Shown: piece after piece, positions 23,277-32,359 of the stretch
Numbering within the stretch: the stretch's first letter is position 1
Layout of the letters: the number at the start of each line of letters is the position of its first letter
NCBI GenBank assembly: GCA_022822265.1
Contig: JAJECA010000003.1
Span: 1 to 64,000, forward strand
DNA from: Acidimicrobiia bacterium
GTDB taxonomy: Bacteria > Actinomycetota > Acidimicrobiia > Acidimicrobiales > Bin134
Length of the DNA: 64,000 nucleotides
Reading direction: 5' to 3'
The notes under the pieces: model-generated
Told to the model about the DNA's origin: nothing
Databases searched by the model: none
What the model saw: only the letters and a program-made list of their open reading frames with translations
Made by a program: the position numbers and the translations under genes

Positions 23277-24539
23277 ATGAGCCTCGATCCACCCGGGGCC
23301 GAGGAGTTCGCGGCGGCCTGCGCGGCCGACGGCGAGATGCGCCTGGCGGTGCGTCATTGGACCGGCGGGCTGCGGCTGGGCATCGGCGACCGCCTGACCG
23401 GCTTCACCGTTGCCGACGGCGAGATCGCCGCCGGGGTGCCCGAGGCCGGCGAGGGGGTGATCGCCGTCACCGGGCCGGCGGAGGTCTGGGCGCCGCTGCT
23501 GGAGGCCGTGCCGCCGAGGTTCGCCCAGATCTCGGTGCTCACCGCACAGGGCGAGTCCGGCCTTCAGCGGGGGTCCGCCCAACCGCTGCTGTGGTGGCAG
23601 TACCTCCCCGCCGTGCAGCGGGCCGTCGAGCTGCTCCGGGCGCCCAACGCGGCCCATGGGGCGGCGGTCTCTGAGAGCGGGCCGCTGCCCCGCCACGACA
23701 GCCCGGTGGGAAGATACCTGCACCTCGATCTCGACGGGTTTGACCACCGCGTCTACTACGAGGAGGCCGGAACGGGCATACCCATGCTCCTCCAGCACAC
23801 CGCCGGGGCCAACAGCCTCCAGTATCGGCACCTGTTCGAGGCGCCCGAGATCACCAGCCGCTTCCGCCTGATTGCCTACGACCTGCCCTACCACGGCAAG
23901 TCGGTGCCCCCCGTGCAGCAGCGGTGGTGGGAGACGGAGTACCGGCTCGAAGGCGGCTTTCTGCGACAGGTTCCCCGGGCGCTGGCCCAAGCGCTGGAAC
24001 TGCCGCGGCCGGTGTTCATGGGCTGCTCGGTGGGCGGGCTGCTGGCCCTGGATCTGGCGCTGCGCCACCCCGGGGAGTTCCGGGCCGTCGTCTCGCTGGA
24101 GGGAGCGCTGCACATTCCCGGCAACCGGGAGGCCTTCCTGGGGTTCTGGCATCCGCAGGTGAGCAACCACGCCAAGGCCGCCTTGATGGAGGAGCTTTGC
24201 TCTCCCACCTCTCCGCGGCCCTATGTGAAGGAGGTGTCGCAGGTGTACTCGTCGGGTTGGCCTCCCTCGTTTTGGGGCGACCTCCACTACTACCTGGCCG
24301 ACTTCGACATCCGCGACCGCGCCGGCGAGATCGACACCGGCCTCACCGCGGTACACATCATGAACGGCGAGCACGACTTCTCCGGCACCGTCGAGGCCGG
24401 CCTCGAGGCCCACCAGGCCATCGCCGGATCGACGCACACCACCATGGAGGACGTGGGACACTTCCCGATGCAGGAGAACCCCGCCGCGTTCATCGGCTAC
24501 CTGCTGCCCGTGCTCGACCAGATCGAAGCGCTCGCATGA
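23277..24539 (+). CDS. SCP2-like domain fused to alpha/beta hydrolase, cluster A
   Basis: The 420-residue protein has two parts. Residues 1-125 (AAACAADGEMRLAVRHWTGG, LTGFTVADGEIAAGVPEAGE, VIAVTGPAEVWAPLLEAVPP) look like an SCP2/sterol-carrier-type lipid-binding domain. From about 140 an alpha/beta hydrolase follows: YLHLDLDGFDHRVYYEEAGT, AYDLPYHGKSVPP, nucleophile elbow MGCSVGGLLALDLALRHPGE with Ser251, LTAVHIMNGEHDFSGT with the acid residue, and DVGHFPMQENP with His395. It would hydrolyse an ester, lactone or C-C bond of a hydrophobic compound. The SCP2 assignment is weaker than the hydrolase one. Same fusion in cluster B. Confidence 0.75.
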   Translation: MSLDPPGAEEFAAACAADGEMRLAVRHWTGGLRLGIGDRLTGFTVADGEIAAGVPEAGEGVIAVTGPAEVWAPLLEAVPPRFAQISVLTAQGESGLQRGSAQPLLWWQYLPAVQRAVELLRAPNAAHGAAVSESGPLPRHDSPVGRYLHLDLDGFDHRVYYEEAGTGIPMLLQHTAGANSLQYRHLFEAPEITSRFRLIAYDLPYHGKSVPPVQQRWWETEYRLEGGFLRQVPRALAQALELPRPVFMGCSVGGLLALDLALRHPGEFRAVVSLEGALHIPGNREAFLGFWHPQVSNHAKAALMEELCSPTSPRPYVKEVSQVYSSGWPPSFWGDLHYYLADFDIRDRAGEIDTGLTAVHIMNGEHDFSGTVEAGLEAHQAIAGSTHTTMEDVGHFPMQENPAAFIGYLLPVLDQIEALA

Positions 24540-24622
24540 CGACCCCGACACAAAGGTGGTGGACACCGCGGCCCACGAGTTGGCCCGATCGAAGCGCTCG
24601 CATGACGACCCCAACGCAAAGG
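24521..24622. repeat. 36-bp duplication at the hydrolase/SDR junction
   Basis: The block beginning gatcgaagcgctcgcatgac is present at 24521-24556 (covering the hydrolase stop) and again at 24587-24622 with two mismatches. The second copy supplies the aaaggaga ribosome binding site of the SDR gene. It is another short duplication at a gene border in this cluster. Confidence 0.85.
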
Positions 24623-24630
24623 AGAGCGCC

Positions 24631-25512
24631 ATGGCCATGGTCGTAGAGGGACAACCGGTGGTGGTAACCGGCGGAGGCAGCGGCATCGGTGCGGCGCTGG
24701 CCGCGGAGGCCGCGGCCCGGGGGGCCTCGGCAGTGGCCGTCGCCGATGTGGATTTGGAGGCCGCCGAAGCCGTCGCCCGCGCCATCGCCGACAGCGGCGG
24801 CACCGCCCGGGCCTACGACTGCGACGTGACCAGCCCCGAATCAGTGGGCGAGCTCGCCGATGCCGTCGCCCGCGACCACGGGACGCCCGCCCTGGCCTGC
24901 GCCAACGCCGGCGTCATGGCCCCGCTGGCGCCGCTGCTGGAAGCCTCCGGGGCCGACGCCGAGTGGACGATGAGGGTCAACGTCTTGGGCACGCTCCACA
25001 CCCTTCAGAGCTTCGGGCGCCTCATGGCCACCGGCGACGAGCCCGGATGGCTCATGGCCACCGGCTCAGAGCACTCGGTGGGCGTCCCCCACCTGCGCGC
25101 CGCGGCCTACACCGCATCCAAGCACGCCGTGCTCGCCATGTGCGACGTGCTCCGCGGCGAGCTGCCCGACCATATGGGCGTGAGCGTGGTGTGCCCGGGC
25201 ATCACCACGAGCCGGCTGTGGGACTCCGCCCGACTCCGCCCCGAGGAGTATGGAGGGGCCGCCGAGAGCGATCCGATGTCTGGGATGCTCATGGAGCAGA
25301 AGGGCATGAGCGCCGCCACCGTGGCCCGGCGCGCCTTCGACGGCATAGCCGAGGGGCATTTCTTGATCCCCACCCACTACCACCCCCGCATCTACGCCCA
25401 GCTCCGGGCCGACGAGATGGCCGAAGCCTACGACCGCCTCGCCGAGATCGACACCGCAGACTACGACCTCAACACGATCGTCGCCCAGTACCTGTCTGAG
25501 GCTGACGAGTAG
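24631..25512 (+). CDS. Short-chain dehydrogenase/reductase, cluster A
   Basis: The ATG at 24631 follows an aaaggaga ribosome binding site. The 293-residue protein has the NAD(P)-binding motif VVVTGGGSGIGAALAAEAAA, an acidic residue after strand 2 (VAVADVDLEAAEAVARA) favouring NAD, the ACANAGVMAPLA segment (NAG), Ser in ATGSEHSVG and the catalytic YTASKHAVLAMCDVLRGELP (YxxxK). The C-terminal extension FLIPTHYHPRIYAQLRADEM is shared with the cluster B paralogue. It probably oxidises the alcohol made by the P450. Last gene of the right arm. Confidence 0.9.
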   Translation: MAMVVEGQPVVVTGGGSGIGAALAAEAAARGASAVAVADVDLEAAEAVARAIADSGGTARAYDCDVTSPESVGELADAVARDHGTPALACANAGVMAPLAPLLEASGADAEWTMRVNVLGTLHTLQSFGRLMATGDEPGWLMATGSEHSVGVPHLRAAAYTASKHAVLAMCDVLRGELPDHMGVSVVCPGITTSRLWDSARLRPEEYGGAAESDPMSGMLMEQKGMSAATVARRAFDGIAEGHFLIPTHYHPRIYAQLRADEMAEAYDRLAEIDTADYDLNTIVAQYLSEADE

Positions 25513-25563
25513 CGGGCCGCCTGGCGGGAGGTGTCCCGTAGGCGGCCGGTGGGCGACTCCCGT

Positions 25564-28090
25564 TTATGAGCCGCTGGTTTTGCGCAGTATCTGTTGGGTG
25601 ATCACTTTCGACCACTGACCGGCGATGGACGCGCCTGGCTGCGTTGCGGCGCCTGGCAGATACGACTCCTGGGTATACGACCAGGCTCGAAGCCGGAACT
25701 CGTATGTGCCACGGCGAAGGAAGGAGATCCACTCCGAATCCTTCCATGCGTTGTATTGCGACCTCACCGCGGTGAAGGAGTACCCGGACGTGCCTCGCAC
25801 GCGGTCGCAGATGCTCCCGTCAAAGGTGGTGTTGAGAGCCTGCTGCCATTCGCCGGCGCCGACGAGTCGATACTGGACTTCGCATCCGTCCAAGTAATTC
25901 AGCGTTCCCTCGGGCAGCGTCCCGCCAAGCGGTTAGCAGCCTTGATGCGCCCGATGGTTGCTGGGCCTCCACACGTCGGTGGCAATGCTGCCGCCGACAG
26001 TGTCTCGTCGCTACCGATGCCTTGCCCCCAGTACAGGCTGTACACGGGAATGCCGGTGTCCCTCGTCATCGTCAAAGTGGCAAAAGCCCCGGTGAACTGG
26101 GCTGGCATCTTGTATTTGACCACCTCGCTGTAATCGCTGTATCCGATGCCGTTTCGCGCCCAGACGCGCGTCTCGTAGGCGGCGCCGGGGGTCGCGCCCG
26201 CGATGGTGTGGCTGCGGGCATCGTGGCCGAGCGTGTGCGTCGTCCAGGGGTTCTCATCCTCGTCGTCGGCCACGGCAATTCGGTGGCTGAACTCATAGGC
26301 ATTCGGACTTGCCACATAGGCGTCGTCAGGCGCGGCCCACTCGACCGTGAAGCTCATCGCACCGTTTTCGTCCTGCTCGATGGTGTGATGCTCATTGGTG
26401 ATCGCAGGCGCTCCCGGCACCGGGTCGGAGCCGCAGCGGAAGCGGGGCTCCGATCCATTGCTGACGCCGACCTCGTTGAACACGACCACCGTTACCTTAT
26501 ACATCAGGTCGGCATAGACACGATTGCTGCCATGGGTCTCGATCAGGTACGTGTTGTTGTCGCCGGGCACGGTAATCACATGACCTGACGGGCTGCTCTG
26601 GCCGGGCGCGTTCTGGGTGCTCGTTGCCCGCACGGCATAGCTCGTGATCTCAGAGCCGCCGTCATTCGGCCGATTCCAGCTCACCGAGATGCCCCCATTC
26701 GACGCGCCGATGGCCACGATCTCGGGAGCATCGGGCAGACACGTCGGAGCGAACTCGGCTTTGCCCCAGGCGCCGTTTCCGGCAGTGGAGCGCACCCGCA
26801 CCTGCACTCTGTATTCGGCGCCGCACTCCAAGCCCGCTATCCGGGTGTGCATCGTCCGGCTCGGCAGGCTGGATGTGGTCCAGTCTGCGTCGCCTGCTTT
26901 GCGGCACCGCAGGCCGTAGCCTTCCACGCCGAGGCCTTCAGGCATTTCGGGATCGCTCCACTCGACAACCAGAACACCCCGGTTCTTGTCCGTTCCCGAG
27001 CGCTCATACGAAACCGTGCGGCTCTCCTCCATGTCGATCGTCACAGCAAGCGAGGGAGCGAAGGGCGTCGCCTGGCGGGTCCTCGACTAGATCGACAGGC
27101 CGGCGTCGTTGACGGAGCAGATCCTGAACTCATAGGTCGTGCCGTTGGTCAGGTAGGTGAAGGTGTGCGAAGTCCTCGCCGGATTCAGCGAGGCCGTCTG
27201 CCACTCCTGGCCTTGGGCCCTCATCTGCAATTCCAGCCTGGTCGGGGCCGCTCCGTCGGCGAGCGCCGGGTTCGTCCACACGGCAGTGACCCACTGATCG
27301 CCGGCATTCGCGGCCTCAAGCGTGAGGGGGCCGGGCGCTCGATCACCGTCAACCGGTCGATGCAGCGCGACCAGTCTGCGGCCGGCGTGCTGTTCCTCGC
27401 GGTGCCGGTCAACGGACGCACCCGCACCCAATAGGTGCCGGTGCTCACATTCGACACAACGCCGCCGACCTGTTGGCTGCTGTTGACGGCGTGACGGGGA
27501 ATCGAGAAGTGGACGGGCTCGGACCACCCCACATTGCCGCTCGGATCGCTGGTATACGACACAAGGAAGCTGTAGATGTCCTTCCCGTTGACATGGTAGA
27601 GGAAGGTGGAGTTGTAATCCCGGTCGGCACAGCTCCACCTGACCCGGAGCTCGCTGGCATTGCTGGACGGCTCCGCCCACACATGGCTGCGCACCCTCGG
27701 CGACGGCGTCCAACCGCTCCATTCGCCGTCGCCGGTCAGGCTAATAGCCTTGACCGAGGTGGAATGCACCTCGCCGAAGGTCAAGTGCTCGAAGACATGC
27801 TCCAGCTTCTGATCGGCAGCGACGGCTGAGACCTCACAGCCGCGCGGCTCGGCGGCCTCGGTCTCGCACATCCGCACTGCGGACGAGCCGACCGCAGACG
27901 AGCCCTGGCTGCCCGGCGGCGACCACGCAACTCTCAGGGTGCCGCGCCGGTCGCGGTCGATGCGCGGCGCGCTTGGCACCGATAGTGCGAGGTTCGACGA
28001 TCCGCCGCTCGGGCGATAGCCGGACGACGCCTCCTGAGAACCCCTATAGCGGTAAGGCATCGTGCCAACTCCTGCCACGGCACCCCACAA
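25564..28090 (-). pseudogene. Large fibronectin type III repeat protein, decayed
   Basis: Three successive stretches on the minus strand encode FN3-like modules: SAPRIDRDRRGTLRVAWSPP, VRWSCADRDYNSTFLYHVNG, WTNPALADGAAPTRLELQMR, VLVVEWSDPEMPEGLGVEGY, GGISVSWNRPNDGGSEITSY, FTVEWAAPDDAYVASPNAYE and DGCEVQYRLVGAGEWQQALN. To join them one needs a frame change near 27330, readthrough of a TAG at 27087-27089 (GLSI*SRTRQATPF) and another frame change near 25915. No signal peptide is evident at the start (MWGAVAGVGTMPYRYRGSQE). I read it as one ancestral surface-type protein of about 840 residues, now dead. Confidence 0.65.
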
Positions 28091-28161
28091 ATCTGCCGCC
28101 TGGCTTGCCCCAAAGCCGGCGACTTCGCCCAGCTCGGTCCCCCGGAGCGGCGGCCCTCAGC

Positions 28162-28401
28162 CTAACAGCGCGTGGTCGCCACCATTTTCGCCCCCGCCTC
28201 AAAGAGCCATACTCTCAGCGCGTGGCTCTCGCACATGACCCAGCGGTTGCCGTTGACGCTCTGCGCGGGGACAATCACCGTGTGGGTCGCCAAGGCAGGG
28301 CAGTCGGCTACTGCCCAACCCCCCTTCGCAGCCGCGTACGCAGCCTGCTGGCAGTGCTGCTCCGTCTCAGTGCTCACGCCTCCAATCCTACGGATAGCCA
28401 C
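28162..28401 (-). CDS. Small Cys/Trp-containing protein, unknown
   Basis: A 79-residue frame reads GGVSTETEQHCQQAAYAAAK, GGWAVADCPALATHTVIVPA and RWVMCESHALRVWLFEAGAK. The composition looks like a real protein and not an antisense shadow, since there is no competing plus-strand gene. The three Cys and two His could bind a metal. No family recognised. The remaining gap to 28653 shows nothing I can name. Confidence 0.35.
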   Translation of the reverse strand: MAIRRIGGVSTETEQHCQQAAYAAAKGGWAVADCPALATHTVIVPAQSVNGNRWVMCESHALRVWLFEAGAKMVATTRC

Positions 28402-28653
28402 ACCGGTGCTGCTGGCTCCAGGGCTCCCAAAGCACCGAGGGTGCGGTGTTAGCCCGCGCTCGGGGCTCCCAAAGCAGCCCTCGGAGATCGCCTGCCGTCC
28501 AACACCAACGCCACCGCGTCAGCCTTGAGCTCTTTGGAGAGAGGACTTGGCGGGGCTTGGAGCGGCGTGTGACTATCTCCTAGTGGATGGGCGCTCGGTA
28601 TAACCGCAGTGATCCGTTTTGTTGTTTCCGCTACCCCCGACCTGCAGTTCCCG

Positions 28654-29718
28654 ATGCCCCTACGGCGGTTGCTCTTGGCGGCTGGCACGGTGGTTGTTGC
28701 GGTTGCTGCTATGGCGGGCTGCTCCCTAGGGGAGGCCCCCGCCGCTGACCCACCGGGGGAAACGCTAATATTGCCAGCGGTAAACACCTGGTGCGCCCCA
28801 GGCCAGGTCCTCAATTTCGCGTTCTTGACCGATTTCGCACCGGTCAGCTACGGCGTCGGAGACGCCGGCGACCCCGAGGGGTCGGTGGTCCATGGAGGCT
28901 ACGAGTCTGATCTCGTCGACGCGCTCGAAGCGATGGACGGCTCGGGGCTGCGATTCCGCCGCATTCCCGTGTCGGAATGGACCGATATCTGGCTATTGCC
29001 CGCTACCGGCGGTGTCGACATCGCAGGGGGAGGCATATCCATTGTCGAATCGCGTACCCGCGACGACCAAGGCACCACGGTCGTGGCATTCACATCGGGG
29101 CACATCCAATACCGCCAATCGTTGCTGGTGCGAGAAGGCGAGGTTCAGCGCTACGCCAGCTTCGACCACCTGTCGGGCGGCGACCGAGTGGGGGCCTCCC
29201 GCAACACGACCAACGAGCAGAGGCTGCTTGAGCTGACCGGGATCACCGGCCCCAACGGCGTGCTCGCCGCGGGAACAAGGGTTCACACGGCCGACGGCGT
29301 CGTCATCGCCGACGGGACGAGCGACTACGTCATCACCGCGGCAGGCGCCAGTGGCAATATCAAGACCAGAATCCGGATCGAGCCGCCGTCGCCCACCCAG
29401 CCGGAGGTGTACTACGAATTCAGCGAGCCCACCGCCCTCGACGCGCTCGCCGCCGGAGGGATCGACGCCGTGGTGAGCGAGGCCATTAGCAACACCGAGG
29501 CCGCCGCTGCTTACCGCGGCGGCGGAGTGCTGGCGGTCTCGGCGCTCGACGAGACCGTCGAGTTGGGCGGGTGGACGCTGCGAGCAGGCGACGCCGCGCT
29601 GCTGGCCTGCCTGAACGCGAAAATCGACTACCTGACCGACAACCAGCGCATCGGGTTCCCCGAATGGCACCAAGACAACCAGGTGTTCATACAGCGCGCC
29701 CTCGCCTGGACCCCATGA
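28654..29718 (+). CDS. Periplasmic solute-binding lipoprotein (amino-acid-type, SBP family 3-like)
   Basis: I start at the ATG giving MPLRRLLLAAGTVVVAVAAM; an in-frame GTG lies 15 codons upstream. The leader ends in AAMAGCSLGE, a lipobox. The mature protein has the binding-protein pattern VLNFAFLTDFAPVSY, GGYESDLVDALEAMDGSGLR, FRRIPVSEWTDIWLLPATGG, VDIAGGGISIVESRTRD, DRVGASRNTTNEQRLLELTG and ALDALAAGGIDAVVSEAISN. It binds a small polar solute, perhaps for an ABC importer or for sensing. No permease or ATPase gene accompanies it. Confidence 0.7.
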   Translation: MPLRRLLLAAGTVVVAVAAMAGCSLGEAPAADPPGETLILPAVNTWCAPGQVLNFAFLTDFAPVSYGVGDAGDPEGSVVHGGYESDLVDALEAMDGSGLRFRRIPVSEWTDIWLLPATGGVDIAGGGISIVESRTRDDQGTTVVAFTSGHIQYRQSLLVREGEVQRYASFDHLSGGDRVGASRNTTNEQRLLELTGITGPNGVLAAGTRVHTADGVVIADGTSDYVITAAGASGNIKTRIRIEPPSPTQPEVYYEFSEPTALDALAAGGIDAVVSEAISNTEAAAAYRGGGVLAVSALDETVELGGWTLRAGDAALLACLNAKIDYLTDNQRIGFPEWHQDNQVFIQRALAWTP

Positions 29719-29722
29719 TCGC

Positions 29723-30388
29723 TCAGCCGTCTTTTCTGCCGGTCGCCATCCCGGCCACCAGTCGGGCCACGGCGATGGCGATGTAGAACTGCCCGGCCAT
29801 GGCTTCCAGTGTTACCAGAGTCCTGCCGCTCGACGCCGCCGGGGTGAGGTCGCCGAACCCGAGCGTGGTCAGGGTGACGAAGCTGAAGTAGATGGCCGAT
29901 TCGGGGGTGAGCGCCTCACCCGACGCTAAGAACGCACTGTCGGCGATGCGGTCGATCAGTATGTAGAGGCTGGCGAACGAATACCCGATCAGAAGGTAGG
30001 CGCACGCCGACGCGGCGATCGAGGTGGTGTCGGGCAATGGCTGCGACAGCACCTGCCTGGAGATGGTGACAACGGCCACAACGCCTATGGACATCACTAT
30101 GGCCGGGCCGATGCGGGCGTCGTCTGGGCCTGTCACGACAAGCTCAATCGCAGTGGCACACCCCAGGCCGACCAAAAGCGCCCACGCCTTGCCCCGGCCC
30201 ACGGCGAGCGCAGACGACTCGATCAGCGTCCCGGTGATGAGCACGAGCCCGACGATGCCCGAAGCCGCGGTCAAGGCATCGACACCAGTGGCCGACAGCC
30301 CCACCATGGCCACGCACAAGGCCAAAATCACGTCATACCGCTCCTCGCCGAGGATGCGAGCAATTCGGCGAAGCGGAACTATCAACAT
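29723..30388 (-). CDS. Ion channel-type membrane protein (K+ channel pore)
   Basis: The 221-residue protein has several hydrophobic helices (YDVILALCVAMVGLSATGVD, IVGLVLITGTLIESSALAVG, AIVMSIGVVAVVTISRQVLS, ACAYLLIGYSFASLYILIDR). A pore loop AIYFSFVTLTTLGFGDLTPA precedes a final helix. TLGFGD is a variant of the K+ selectivity filter TVGYGD. It resembles Ion_trans_2 proteins with extra N-terminal helices and has no RCK domain. It ends 4 bp from the convergent solute-binding gene. Confidence 0.8.
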   Translation of the reverse strand: MLIVPLRRIARILGEERYDVILALCVAMVGLSATGVDALTAASGIVGLVLITGTLIESSALAVGRGKAWALLVGLGCATAIELVVTGPDDARIGPAIVMSIGVVAVVTISRQVLSQPLPDTTSIAASACAYLLIGYSFASLYILIDRIADSAFLASGEALTPESAIYFSFVTLTTLGFGDLTPAASSGRTLVTLEAMAGQFYIAIAVARLVAGMATGRKDG

Positions 30389-30417
30389 TCCCTCAAACTA
30401 GCGGTGTGGGACGGGCG

Positions 30418-31365
30418 CTAGATGCGGGCTTCGCGGACGTCTAGGCGGCGGAGGAGTTCGTCGCCCACGAAGTTCAGCGCCATGAGGGTGGCGAACATGA
30501 CGCCGCCGGTGGTCAGGGCGATGTGGGGGGACTCCTCAAGCCGACCGCGCCCGGCGGCCAAGATGTTGCCCCAGGTGATGCTGGGCGAGCCGACGCTGAC
30601 GCCGATGAACGACAGGCTGCCCTCGGCGATGATCACGATGCCCATGGCCAGAAATGCGATCGAAGCCAGAGCGGGCACCACATTGGGCAGCACATCGCGG
30701 AACAGTATCCGAGGCCATCGGGCCCCCATCGTCTTGGCCACCATCACGAACTCCCGGGCAGCAAAGCGAAGCGCCTGGGCCCGGGCAATGCGGGCGATGG
30801 CCGGGATCGACAAAACGGTCACGGCAATGGTCACGTTCACGTAGCTCTGGCCCAGCACCGTCACGATGAACAGGGCGAACACCAGCGCGGGCAGCGCCAG
30901 CGCCACGTTCACCACGCTGCTGACAACGAGGTCGATCCACTTGCCGAAATAGCCGGCCATCACCCCCAGGACACCGCCCACCACCACCCCGATGCCCACG
31001 GCCGGACCGGCGATGGAAAGGGAGAGGCGGCTGCCCCACACTGAGCGGGCGAACATGTCCCGCCCAAGCTGGTCGGTGCCGAACCAATGCGACCAAGACG
31101 GCCCGAGCTCCGGGTCCCCGGCCAAAGGCCTGTTGGGATCCTCCAGAAATCCCAGCCAAGGCGCCAGAACCGCGCCGGCCAGCACCAAGGCGAGCCATCC
31201 CACCGACAGCCAAAGGGCGATGTTGATCTTGCCCCTCCTCGGTCCCCCTCTGGATTCGGCATCCACCAGCGTGGCCCTGAATCTGCCCCCGATCGGGATC
31301 CGCAGAAATCTTGTCGGCATCCGGGGCTTGATGGCCGCGGTGGTGGTTTCAGACGGATCGGTCAT
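30418..31365 (-). CDS. ABC transporter permease, peptide/nickel type (DppC-like)
   Basis: A 315-residue inner membrane permease of the DppC/OppC class. It has an N-terminal extension, helix WLSVGWLALVLAGAVLAPWL, the DPNRPLAGDPELGPSWSHWF loop leading to GTDQLGRDMFARSVWGSRLS (typical LGTDxxGRDxxSR motif) and a C-terminal EAA-type region AREFVMVAKTMGARWPRILF. It partners with the DppB-like gene by a 4-bp ATGA overlap. No DppD/DppF ATPase genes follow, so the transporter must use ATPases encoded elsewhere. Confidence 0.9.
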   Translation of the reverse strand: MTDPSETTTAAIKPRMPTRFLRIPIGGRFRATLVDAESRGGPRRGKINIALWLSVGWLALVLAGAVLAPWLGFLEDPNRPLAGDPELGPSWSHWFGTDQLGRDMFARSVWGSRLSLSIAGPAVGIGVVVGGVLGVMAGYFGKWIDLVVSSVVNVALALPALVFALFIVTVLGQSYVNVTIAVTVLSIPAIARIARAQALRFAAREFVMVAKTMGARWPRILFRDVLPNVVPALASIAFLAMGIVIIAEGSLSFIGVSVGSPSITWGNILAAGRGRLEESPHIALTTGGVMFATLMALNFVGDELLRRLDVREARI

Positions 31366-32306
31366 CGTCGCCGCACCCTGGGGTCGAGCATGGAGTAGAC
31401 CACGTCAACCAGCGCAGTCACGGTCACGAACACGGCAGCGATCAGCGCCACCAGGGTCTGGACCAGCAGATATTCCCGGGCCGCCACCCAAGACACCAAC
31501 AGCGATCCAACCCCGTCGAGATCGAACAAGTACTCCACCACGATGGCGCCGTTCACCGCTTGGGCGGCCTGGATGCCGAAAATGGTCAAAAGCGTGAAGC
31601 TCGAGGGGCGCAGCACATGGGTGAGCAGCACCCGGTGGACTGGCAGGCCCTTGGCTCGGGCGGTGCCCACGAAGTCCTCCTGCAAGGTGCCGATAACGTC
31701 GGTCCGCAGCAGTCTCAGATAGATGGGCAGCAGTCCCACAGCCAGCGTCACCGCGGGAAGGAACATCACCTTGAAATGCGCGACCAGACCCTCCGATATC
31801 GGCCGATAGCCGCCCAAGTCGAACCAATCCAGCTTCACCGCGAAAACCAGGATGAGCACCAAGCCGACCACGAAGACCGGTGACGACAGCAGCGCGAACG
31901 CGCCGCCGCTCACAACCTTGTCGCCCACGCTGTCTTGGCGGTACCCCGACCACAACCCCAGCGGAATGGCCGCGCCCAGAGCCAGCGCTTGGGAATAGCC
32001 CAACAGCAGAAGGGTGCGGGGCAGCGCATTGGAGATGGCCTCGCCAAAGGTGCGCCCGGTGAGGTACGACTTGCCGAAATCGCCGGTGAGAACGTCGCCG
32101 CCCCATTTGGCCCATTGCACGATCACCGGGTCGTCCAGGTTGCGGTCTTGCTCGCACTCGGCGATCTGCTCTTGGGTGGCGGCACCGCCGAACGCAGCCA
32201 CACACGGGTTGCCGGGCAGGAGGTTCAGCATCCAGTAGAACAGCAGCGTCACCACCAGCACCACCACCGCCAGCTGCGCCAAGCGCGTGCCTATGAACCG
32301 GAGCAC
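31362..32306 (-). CDS. ABC transporter permease, peptide/nickel type (DppB-like)
   Basis: A 314-residue permease starting MLRFIGTRLAQLAVVVLVVT, the usual DppB/OppB opening, followed by FYWMLNLLPGNPCVAAFGGA, a periplasmic loop containing LDDPVIVQWAKWGGDVLTGD, FGKSYLTGRTFGEAISNALP and a cytoplasmic EAA loop region VIGTLQEDFVGTARAKGLPV. Six membrane helices are expected. It is translated with the DppC-like gene and lies downstream of the substrate-binding lipoprotein gene. Confidence 0.9.
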   Translation of the reverse strand: MLRFIGTRLAQLAVVVLVVTLLFYWMLNLLPGNPCVAAFGGAATQEQIAECEQDRNLDDPVIVQWAKWGGDVLTGDFGKSYLTGRTFGEAISNALPRTLLLLGYSQALALGAAIPLGLWSGYRQDSVGDKVVSGGAFALLSSPVFVVGLVLILVFAVKLDWFDLGGYRPISEGLVAHFKVMFLPAVTLAVGLLPIYLRLLRTDVIGTLQEDFVGTARAKGLPVHRVLLTHVLRPSSFTLLTIFGIQAAQAVNGAIVVEYLFDLDGVGSLLVSWVAAREYLLVQTLVALIAAVFVTVTALVDVVYSMLDPRVRRR

Positions 32307-32359
32307 CGACTCTTGTCTCCCCCTGCTTGTTAGCGTTCCCTCCTAGCCAGTGCCTGCTG

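Noticed and set aside
22569-24803. 744-codon minus-strand frame across the P450 and hydrolase genes
   Set aside because: Antisense of well-supported plus-strand genes; His/Gly/Arg-rich shadow composition.
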